Shown: piece by piece, positions 20,461-32,400 of the stretch
Position numbering within the stretch: the stretch's first letter is position 1
How the letters are laid out: each line of letters starts with the position of its first letter
Assembly: GCA_934047225.1 (NCBI GenBank)
Contig: OW203988.1
Coordinates: 8,528,229-8,592,228, forward strand
Length of the DNA stretch: 64,000 nucleotides
Direction: 5' to 3'
Origin: Ypsolopha sequella
Taxonomy: Eukaryota > Arthropoda > Insecta > Lepidoptera > Ypsolophidae
Notes under the pieces: model-generated
What the model was told of the DNA's origin: nothing
Database searches by the model: none
What the model saw: the letters and a program-made list of their open reading frames with translations, nothing else
Made by a program: the position numbers and the translations under genes

Positions 20461-23400
20461 ATGTCTGTCCAAACCATACTTCTAGATTTCTCCATCGACC
20501 CTGCCCGATTAGTAGATGAAAGTGGTCAAAAAGCTGTATTTTCCCAACTGGAAAATGTCCTGAAGGACTATATCCCAAATCTTATTTTAGCCACTGATAT
20601 TAAAATAGACGGTGGGTCACTGAAGCTTCTAACTGGAAAGAAAGGTACTACTGTGTCTGTAAGAATGTTTGACCGGGGTCTCGTGACTGTCAATATTGAA
20701 TATTACAAGGAAGAAAATGAGGAACCGCTAATTAATTTCAAGGTTAGTTGGTCTGGATTCTTTATGCTAAACCCTACCAAATGTATAAAACATTTATTGG
20801 AAGCCAACCTAAGCAAGATGATACAACTAAGGTAGTATTCCAATATGCCTGGGTAAATTTTAGGAAGAGCATTTCATTATTTCCTAACGAATTTAGGGGG
20901 TGGGGGGAGGGGTGTACCCCCCGTGATGGTAACTTCCCCACCTTGCAGAGACCAACTGTTTTTTTTTTATTAATGACCAACATAATTAGACACCTGTTCC
21001 TAAGAATTTTGGTCCAATGCATAGTCTTACAAATGTGGTAATATATAATTTGACCTTTACATTATATACCTTTTTGGTATCAGACTAGGGGATGCCTCCT
21101 TCTGTTTCACTTTGCTCGGCTCTGATTTGTTTCATAATGTTGAAACCTAGCCTACCCTGGTTTTCTAAAATATAATTTAACCTATACATTATACCTTTTT
21201 TGTATTAGACTAGGGGCAGTGGCGTGCACAGAACTTTTTTCCGGAAAAACATTCAAAAGGTCAAGATTGACAATAAAAAAAATATGAAAAAATTTAAATA
21301 ACACTTTGAAAAAAAAAAGTTTGTATGACGCCAGGGTAGGCACTGCCTACCCTAGAGTGAACATTTTCATACAAACTTTTTTTTTTTCAAAGTGTTATTT
21401 GAATTTTTTCATTTTTTTTTATTGTCGTACTTGACCTTCTGATTGCTTTACCGGAAAAAAGTTCTTTGCACGCCACTGACTAGGGGACGGCTTGCTGTGC
21501 TCCGCTTCGCTCGACTCTGACTTGTTAGTTGTTTTATTATTTTAAAACCTAACTACCCTTTTTTTAATTGAAACTAGTCTTTTTATCCATAAATGGCTGC
21601 TCCTGTACAAAAACATGTTCCATTTCACCTAAATAATTTACAACTACAGTAGAGCCTCGATAATCCGTACTCAGGCTAATCCGAACGTCGCTATAATCCG
21701 AACTGCATACCCCACCCCACTTCCTCGCCTTCGCCTCGCTGCTATGTTGTTTATTAATTAGTCTGCAGTTACGACTGCCACGTTGCGCGTCCATTCCACG
21801 TTTTTCTGCTCTGTACTCGTGCGCGGCGTGTTTTTTGAGGTTATAAAGATGGTTCCAACACCAAAACGCAAACATAAAACTTTGACTATAGCCGAAAAGT
21901 GCACCATACTAGACAGTTTAAAGGACGGAGTGTCGGCAACTTCTCTTGCTTGTAAGTATGGCGTTGGAAAATCAACAATTACACTATTTTAAGAATAAAA
22001 ATGTTTTTTTTTCTCCTTACATACTATAATCCGAACGCTTCGTGAGTCCGAACAGGGGTTAGTTTTTGCTAGTTCGGATTATCAAGACTCTACTGTATTA
22101 CTGTTTTTAGGCAGTGTGCGTTCTATTGACGTTTGTCACTGCAATAAATGGAACGTCATCCATTTGACACTTCGTTAGTGTTTTGATAATGCAAATAAAG
22201 CAAAAATTCATTAAATATCTACATTTTCAAAATTTCATATCTTGAAAACTTCTGGGTCTGGTTGAAATTATACGGTAATGTATTTAGTTACCATCCTACG
22301 TACTGTAAAAATATGAAGTGTGTAGGAAGAGAATAATCAAATGATGAGCCGAATTTAAAGTTTACTTTGTAAAACTGAAAGAGATCAGACTAAGACGGAA
22401 CCTATGTACTAATAGATTTGGAATGGCCACTTTGTAAAGGCAGTTTATTTACGTGTCAAAGTATATTTTTTTGTTTATGTATCACCTTAAGTAAATGGTT
22501 GTACAAGTCATTCCTTATACAAGTTGAAGAATTCTATAACCCAGAAAACAAAAAATTGCTCATAATGTGGCGACAAATGTCAAAGTGAAAATTCACCCCT
22601 GAATTTACAGGTCCTAAAATTTAACTTGCAAAAGTGAATTTTACATTTCTGACAAGGTTTATGAACAACTTCGAGAATTGTTCAGAGCTGTCCGTTTTCA
22701 CTCTGGTTGTTCTGGTTGTTGTGGAATGGTTGACAGTTAAATTTCATCTTTATCCCAGCGTTGAATAGTGTTAATCACTTTGTTTTTATTTTAAATTTAT
22801 ACCTATTAATGATCAAGGTTGAGCGTAACCATTTATTTTCTAGTGCACTAAACTACTGGAGAGCTCGGTAAGAGTTACCTTGGACTGTGAAAGAATAAAA
22901 TTATTGCCAACACTGAAACGAGGCTACAAATACGATGTTTACCTCACTAGTTCAGGTTAGCCACTTAAATGGCCCTGTTATTATGTTGACCTTATTTTAT
23001 ATCTGTATGCTTTCCTTTTTATTCTAACACTTCTTTTTGTTTTTAAACGTACCCAGTGAGAAGTACATTTTTATTCAGTCATCAACATTTTTCCAGAACT
23101 GTGTCTTCCCCTACTAATTCCTGAAATATATATTTAAAATGAAGTCATAAGTTGGGTTCTTAGTAGTTTTTATCATGCAAGAGAAAATAGTTTTTAAGTA
23201 AGATCCCATAGGGCTTCCTTAGACAAATAAAGATGTAAAAAATATATCAGATATGTTTGTCTGTTTATATAATTGCCAGTAGTAGAATATAGTTTACAGT
23301 AAGGGCTCTTGCCATATTGGGTTGTATCAACACATCTTTGGCATCAAAGAGGTTCTGCTTCCTTAGACAAATAAAGATGTAAAAAATATATCAGATATTT

Positions 23401-26400
23401 TTGTCTGTTTATATAATTGCCAGTAGTAGAATATAGTTTACAGTAAGGGCTCTTGCCATATTGGGTTGTATCAACACATCTTTGGCATCAAAGAGGTTCT
23501 GCTTCCTTAGACAAATAAAGATGTAAAAAATATATCAGATATTTTTGTCTGTTTATATAATTGCCAGTAGTAGAATATAGTTTACAGTAAGGGCTCTTGC
23601 CATATTGGGTTGTATCAACACATCTTTGGCATCAAAGAGGTTCTGCTTCCTTAGACAAATAAAGATGTAAAAAATATATCAGATATTTTTGTCTGTTTAT
23701 ATAATTGCCAGTAGTAGAATATAGTTTACAGTAAGGGCTCTTGCCATATTGGGTTGTATCAACACATCTTTGGCATCAAAGAGGTTCTGTTTTGCACATC
23801 AAATGCTTCCATGCACACATTTTAGTACCTCCCTAATATTATAAAAACAACATCTTGCTAATCAACTCAGGGGCTGATAGGTATGTTGATGAAAAATGGA
23901 ACATCACAGATGTCATCTTTAAGGCGCTCTTATCACAGAAGAGTGACTCTCTTTCTTTTTCTTTACGTGTAAGGAGTAAAGACAATAACCACACTTTTGT
24001 ACTTTTTCGTTGTTTTTATCGGTTTTTAAATTGTTTAAAAATAAGGGATATGTTTATTAAAACCCACTAACGTGTTCGACCTAGAAAATTTAAAGAGCAA
24101 TATTACCAGATATGTTTCGTTAATAAAAGAGTGGAATTATGGAAATGGCATGATTTGAAAGGTCTTATTACATGCTGTGTTCGTGAATTATTTCTATCGA
24201 GCAAAGTTTATCTGATCGTGTAACACATGCGTGGAAGACCTAAATAAAGGTTCGAACTATATTGCGTATTTTTTTTGAAGTTTTAGACGATATTTGAAAG
24301 TTCTATTTGACTTTGAAATTACTGATTTTGGGATAAGAGCGCCGTAATGTATAGTTGTGAAAAAATTATGTGAGTCACTGAAGTCTGAAAACATGCTTGA
24401 TTTACCTGGCATTTAGCAAAACTGAAAGTATAGACCTCTTTATGGACTCGGAATAATTTTCAACAACATATTTATCACAACAAATAAACATGGCGAATTA
24501 TTCACATCTAAGCAGTTTGTTAAAATAGAACTCAGGTCAATTCACTACAGTAGATAGCAAAAAGGGATACTACCTAAATTTCACAACAACATTTCACAAG
24601 CATTAAGTACCTTTCTTGCTTTCAGTATTTATTTATTTGAACCTTCTGCTGTCCTTATTGCACTTATTTATTTCCAGTTGTATCCAGATCTAGGTGCATT
24701 ACATGTACTATTGTAAAGCTAGACCTCGTTTATATGATAGTATCACTTAACTTTACAATTTGTCTTCAGTTGGTACTTACTTTTCTAGACCATTTATTAT
24801 TTTTCTAGCATGTGTGACACCATAGGTATTTTTCATGTGCCCAAGTTATTTGCCAATTTTAATCTTTCCAGTACCTAACCCATCTCCAGAAAACGCTCAA
24901 CCTTACAATTTAATTTATTCAACTAATAAGCCCATCAGTAAGACTATTGACCACTGAAAAGAACACTTTATTTTCAAATCTGCATGACCAATTTTACCAG
25001 CAATTATATTTGGTTTGTTTCTCCTTTTTATTTTTTGTCAATAGTCAGCCAGGATCCTGGAGAATCAGCTGAAAAAGTATGTGAACTTCACAAAGTCCCA
25101 GGCATATTGTCCGCTAAAGCGCTGCTTATTCAGCAGGTACTATCCATCTTCAGGTAAGAATTAACTGTTTTAAAGCCATAAAGATTACAAGGAAATTAGT
25201 CCTATGCAGTAGATGTTAAAAAGTGTAGTCTTTATGGTTTTGTGTAAAATAAATAGATAGTTATGGCTTGTTTTATATTTGCAGCTTAAACTCATTTCAC
25301 AATCCATAAAAAAGCATGGTTGGTTTTTAGATTTTACCTTTCTTAGTATGTATAGTATTGATAAATTCATGTTCCCAATACTGATTTCTTAACATAACTA
25401 TATATCTAAGTATTTGATGTGAGTGCTTTTTAATCAATTCTGCCTTAACCAACCGTGAACCAAGTGGGGTCTACAAGACCCTAGTAAAGCAAAAATCTCA
25501 AAAATTTGTTTAAGAGGCTTCATATGAAACTTTTCAAATGTCTCTCGACTTTTTGCAGTATTTTTAAAGACAGGAAAATATTTGAATGTAATTTACACAC
25601 ATGGTATAAAAGACAGTTTCAAATCGAATCGAATTAGTGAACCACTTATTCTATATCTTCGTTTATTTCAGTACAATCCACCTTAATTTGAAAGCTATTT
25701 TCCCAAATTTCGCTGTAAAGGGCTCAGATATTATCTGTTTTCAGTAGATAACATAGTTTAAATCGGATGACAAAAATAAATTAACATGATGTAATGCAAT
25801 GATGTAATGTTATATCTCCTTGCGATGGATAATTAGTTGTAATTTATTTTTGTGTTTGTGTCCCTAATGCCTAAATCTTATAAATGAAAGCTTTTAAAAT
25901 AAATAATTATAGTCAAAACAGTGCGAAAAAGAGTTATTTTTTCATTTGTAAGAGATTGTTTGCTTCCTTTAAAAAATTTAGAAGATTGTTGTATTTCACA
26001 ATTTTGTTTTAATATTAAATATCTTGAAAAAAAGTGGTTAAAAAACGCTACAGATAATAAATAAATAAAAACTATTTCCTATTTCCTAGGTACTGATTGT
26101 ATGGGGTCGGAGAGACCCCACGTAGTTCCGGATGCAACTTTTATTTATCTGGTTCACGGGAGGTTAATGTAGTTTAGTACAAGTAAAGAATAATTTATTC
26201 GGTTATTCCACCGTAGATTTTCGTTGTATTTTTTTTTTGTTCTAGTTGTAATATTCATTTGTTAAAATTGCTTTTTACATGTTTCAGATGAAAGACTACT
26301 GGAATATGATATTGACGGAGTTCTATTCGATGAACAGTCACCCTTTCAGAGAGTGCAAATTGTTCATTCTAAAACTTTGGGCAATATGTTGGTGCTAGAT

Positions 26401-29400
26401 GATTTGCAGAGTAAGTTATCCAGTTATTTCATTAGTTGCTGGTTTATCCAACCTCCGATAAGCCACATCCGAGGCCTCGTTCAGTTTGATCTTCGGTTGA
26501 CGCCCACCTAACATGCCGTTACATGACAAGACAAGACAAGACAAATACTCTTTATTGTATACCAAAATAAATAAATAATGTAAAAGAACAAACTTATGAA
26601 AGAAGGTAACAATTGGCGGCCTTATCACTTCCAGCGATTTCTTCCAGACAACCTTTGGGTGGAAATTAATTGTTGGAAAAAATAAAGCGAAGGTGGTGCA
26701 CAAAATAAATAATAATAATAATTAAATGGATAGCAAATACCTAAAATAAATACACAAGTATAACATTGTACATACAAATACATATAATACGATAAATATA
26801 TAGGGGCCATTGCAAAGGGGCCATTGCTGGCAAGATGTCTCTATTTGGAGGTCAAGGATTTATAAAGTGCGCCTGCGAAAAATCAAAACTACCTGTATAA
26901 GAAATAATGTTCCTTGCAACTCTAGATGCCACAAATCAACAAACTGTTTGTATAAATAGAAAAAAATTCAAAGTTGTATTTTGTGCAACTGTTACACAAT
27001 TTAAGACATTGGAATGACTTTCATAATAGTTTTACACGAGTGTTCCAATGTCTAATTATGTTCAGTTGCACACAATTCCTCGAAAAATGAGAAGAACACT
27101 CGTTTATGAACCTCGGTTGCGTCGTTCGATAATGCTGCCTTGAAGTTCAATCAGGAAAAAGGGGGCGTGGCTTAAGAAATACAGTCGGGACTTATTTCTC
27201 GTCTCTGTTGTTGATTGGCTCTCTAATAAATTATAATAACATTATAAGATTAAACAAAAAAAAGTAACTATATTTACCATTTCTTGATGCAACCTCTATT
27301 AGTGGAGAACCAATATTATTATGTGTTAAATGTTTGTAAAATTTTAAGAAATAAATCATTTTTTATTGTCTTTAATTGCTTTATTAAAAGCAACTAACAT
27401 TGATTTTATCATAGAACTAAATTAGTCTAGGTTCTAGACATTGATTTTACCTTAAAACTAATCCCGAAAATTAATACAGTACTCTCTCGCTAGTCCGCCG
27501 CTTGATAATCCGACAACTACTATAATCCGCCCATTTTTTGCAAATCGATGTCTCTCTGTAATCATGTTATTACGAATATTTATTCTGGTAAAAAACAAGC
27601 CAAATTAGAGCAGTATTTTTCAAAACCTGAGTAATCAGTTAATGAGTCAGTTCATTTTTAAATTTTAATACAAATGTATTTACCTTCATAAGTACTAATA
27701 CAAAATTACTATGTTTTTTTGTTGTTCTCCTCAATTTAATGTTCCTGTACATTATAATCCGCCGTTTTCGGTAATCCGCCGGTAGTCCGGATTTTTGGTG
27801 GCGGATTAGCGAGACGGTACTGTAACTGGCTTTTCCGTAGTTTATGATAAGTGAATGAATCAATTTATTAATTTCAGAAAAGTACACAATTAAGTATTTT
27901 TGCAGGTTAAAATGATAACATAAAGTAGGTAATAATTTTGTTATCTTCCTGTTCTTGATCAAAAACCTTATTTTTTCATAAACGTGCGACGTCACAATAT
28001 GCTATCCTGCTGTCAATGTTAGGCGGGCGTTCACGACATGAAAAACTTGACCCTTGATTTTATAGAACGTATTTGACTCTGTACCTGTACAGGGTGTTAA
28101 GATGAAGTTGTGGAAGCTGAAAACTGGCGATAGTACTCGTCAATACGAACAACGTTTACTACGGAGACAACCCTCGAATCGCGAAAAAATAATCAGCTAT
28201 TCCATAGAAAAGTTACATAGCTATTCGACCAAAATGTATGAAACACCAGATATTTTTTCTCGATTTCCCAATGTTTTTTCACAAAATGTTCGTATGGCCG
28301 AGTTAGCATCGCCAGTTTTCAGCTTCCGCAACTTCATCTTAACACGCTGTATAACTATCTGATGATTGATAAGCCAAGCCTAACTTGTCTAAAACTCTTT
28401 AAACAATCGCATCCTCCTGCATTTTATAAAATTAAATGATTAACAACAACATTTTATTAATAACGTAACTTTGTTTACAGATATTTCTGAGGCTGATCTC
28501 GTTTACACTGAAACTCTAATGCAAAGAGGGAAAGAAAGCTATGAAGGCAAAGAAATTGTGATCCTCGGTAAGATATTTTTATATAATTCCTACTTAAGGG
28601 TCAGTGTTCGTTCCGAGATTCGGGGTTCGGGGTTATGGCTTTTTAAGACGGTAAAAATTCAAATTTCTGAACAAAATAAATACCACTTGTTACCTTACAA
28701 GATGAAGTGCAGGTTCATTAAAAAAAAATCACGGCAATAATGTATAGTAACTTCAGAAAAAAAACAGGAATTTCAAGAAAATCTCTTGAATAACATTGCA
28801 GCGCTACGGGTGTAACCTGAACTTGACATCCTGTTTTTTTTTTTTTTTCTGAAGTTACTATACATTAGTGCCAAGATTTTTTTTAATGAACCTGTACTTC
28901 ATCTTGTAAGGTAACAAGTGGTATTTATTTTGTTCAGAAATTTGAATTTTTACCGTCTTAAAAAGCCATAACCCCGAACCCTGTTTTGCCCAATCTCGGA
29001 ACTCCGACTCTTAAGTCGACTTTTTAAAAGCGTTACATTAAATGCGAGTTTAGGTCACGCGTGCTATAAAATAATATGATTTACTCGTAGTCCATTATTG
29101 CACGGCGATTAGCCTCGTGCGCTACGCCCGGGCGCTAACTCACGCCCCGTGCAGCAATGTACTACTTAAGTCACGTGTATCGTAATGTACTATAATGTTC
29201 TTGAAATTAACGCGGCCCAAGTAAAATTAATGAGTCTGCCTTAACTTACGCACCTATTTGAGCGAATTATCAACTGTCTAGAGCAGATTAGCACTATCCG
29301 TAAATTACGAATAGTTTCACTAATTAAACGCATTTTTACAAATTGAGGCCGGGTTGCTTTAGCCTTAGATAAACGCTATAAATAAATTAAAATAATTTAA

Positions 29401-32400
29401 CGCTTTTTTTTTTAATTTGATAGCGAATAGACTATCTGACGGTTACATTAAGTTTCACTAACCCGCCCTTATTACATACTTAAAATTATTCTTGGCCATT
29501 GCATGTGAAATATTTAATTCATATTATTTTAAAAACACAATATACAAAAAATTGTCGAGAGTTCTATGCATCATACACCAATGACTCCTTCGTTTACTCA
29601 TTGAAGTTGTCTCGTTAACTATGGTGGTCTATACAATACCATAGATAAATAAAGGAAGGATAGATTGCTAACTCCTTGTACTGTTCGCAATACTAAAAAT
29701 AACGTTGCTAGATGGCGTTACTTGTCCCGCTGGAAATAAAATTTGACTGAAATCGACAAAATATAGCATTTTACTGTTCTGGTTCATCATATTTATTTAT
29801 TTTATGAATAAAAACACAAAATTTTCATAACATCGCATCAGAAAATAGTGAATTCTTAATTAGGTGCTTTTAAATTTTTTTTCATTAAACTTTCGGTGGT
29901 AAGCTGGCAATGTAACTAAGCGTGCAGATGGTTATTCTGAATTTCGGTAGATGGCGCACAACGATCAATCAAACAAAATATGTGCATTAAAATACGCTTT
30001 ATTTACCTTACACACACTACTCATACATACCGGTATATAACTTTACTCTTTGACTCAACTGTCATGCACGGTTGAGCGATTTATCCTCAGATTTATCGTA
30101 TGTCATGTGTCGCGTATTGTCGTATTCTAGCAAATTTTTGTTTTTGTAGGCGCAGTATAGTTGCTACACACACACACACATCGAATTTCGTTTCATCAAC
30201 TGTTCGATAGATGGCACTAGGTATGTCACAATATATCTAGTATAGTAGCGACATCAAAAATAATAAGTCGAACTACTAGGTACCGGCGAAAATAATAAGT
30301 TTTACGCGGGCTTTGTTCTAATGTATGGAGTGAGCAATCTATCCTTCCTTATTTATCTATGACAATACACATGGGCGCCGGCGCATTGGTGCCAGGTGGT
30401 GCACTGTGACTGCATACCGTGTGAATCCTGGGATCAACATAATTATTTTTTAAGTTAACATACAGATTGAACAACTTTAGTCTGAGTTGTGTCATACATA
30501 CTGTACCTATATGATTCAAACCAATTAACAGTGCCGGATTAGCCTATAAGCAAATTAAGCAATCGCTTAGGGCATCACGTCTCGCAGGGGCACCATAAAC
30601 AGCATCGAAAAAATATTTTCGAGCACGTGAAAGGTAAAGCTTATTGAAAATCTGCGCGTAATTAAATTGCCTGGAGTAATGAGATGTCGTCGCGTGAATC
30701 CATGACCCCACGTGAATTTGCAAATCTTCCGAATAGTCATGTATTAAAAACGAACGAAAATTCAACAAAAGAGGCTCGATGCTTTATCAATATTGAATAT
30801 AGAGGCAGATGTGCATATAGAAATTTAATTAATTAATTTGCTGTCCGTAAAAGTAGTAAGTCGCATTTCTTTGAATAATGAAAAATCCACTTATCTCTTC
30901 CATACCTACATATTCTAAAAAAGTATTATATTCTTTGATCGTAATGATCGATCTCTTAGTAATAAATACGTAACATTTTTGAAAGACCGATACTGGTTTA
31001 GTGGTGGAGAGGGGACCCATAGGCGTGGATTGCTTAGGGCATCAAGTAGTCTTAATCCGGCACTGCCAATAACCAGTATTTAAAATTGTTTATTCTATAG
31101 CATGGCACTAATCTACACGGAAAACTTAAGGCTGCACCCCATGGAATATTTTTCTGCTGGCGCCCATGACCATAATTGTCTTTAATTTTCACCGGGTTAC
31201 TTTTAAGGTGGTGGCGACGGTGCTCTCTTATACGAATTACTAAAGGAGAAACCGAAATTCGTTTGGATGTTGGAAATAGATGAGCTTGTAATGACTGCGT
31301 GTAACAAATACATGCGCTCGGTGTGCGGAGATGTACTTGAAACGAGAAAGAGTCCCAACTTTGAAGTAAATCATACGATATTCACTGTCTCCTTTTTCTT
31401 CTTTCTCTCTTCTTCTTTTGTTCTGTTTTTGTAATGTGTTCTTTCTTGTTTCTGTCCTTTGTGTGCAATGTATATTATTGTTTCTTCTCGTAGCTTGTAA
31501 ATCGCATGGCCGTAGGTATCAACTTCTCATACTAGTATCAACTGTGAAGAGATTCTTCTATAATAGTAGCTAGTTATTCCTATTTGTGCAGGTAGCATGC
31601 AATACTAAATATAAAAAATATACTTAAAAGTTATAATACTACATATTAGTAGTTGTAGTACCTAGTAGTAGTAGTAGATTAGTAAATGTTATTTGCTTGT
31701 AAATTTTGTTTTAAGGATAAATAAACAATTAATATCTATGCCACGAATATTGTTAAGAATGCTAATGTTAAGAATCCTATAGTTAAGGAGCCACTACAAA
31801 ATAGTTTGAACTTTTTGCTACCAAAATTGTACTTTTTGCAATATTGGTTTATTACTATGGTTGTAAATTTGAAAGAATTTACAAGTTGGAATCTTGGAAT
31901 ATACTAAATATTCCTCTGCCAATCTGAGAAATTTATATTGGTAACAATATAACATTATTTTTAATAAGTAAATTGTAGTTTAAATGCTGCATTTTGGTTG
32001 CACAAATGCTTTTATGAAAGTATGTTTTGTCATTTGGTGCACAGTTAAATATTAATCCTCTAACTTTACTAAAACTAGTTCGGTATCATATTTATTTGTA
32101 CTAATAATATCATCAGGTTCGACCTGTTAACCCACTTCGAGTTCTGTTAGCGAAATGAACGTGTCCTAAACTTAGAACGTGTCTGAGGAAACTAAACTAA
32201 ATAGATCAAGATTTTATCATAAAACTTTTTAGCACCTAAACTTTAATTTATAAGAGAAGGATGTGAAAAAAATACAGTAAAACTACACTCGGCGTCAAAA
32301 CAATCGCACCTTTTGAAAAATTTACTTCAAACAACTTTAATTGCTATTAAAGCAAAACTTTTGAAGGAACTATTTAGTATCAATTGAAAGGGCATTTAAC

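Noticed and set aside
23213..23788. Regular repeats as a CRISPR array
   Set aside because: The 144-bp units are contiguous with no unique spacers, and the genome is clearly animal.
25045..25153. Exon 2b as an additional constitutive exon after 2a
   Set aside because: Including both shifts the frame and brings a TGA at the start of exon 3; only the exclusive use keeps the frame.
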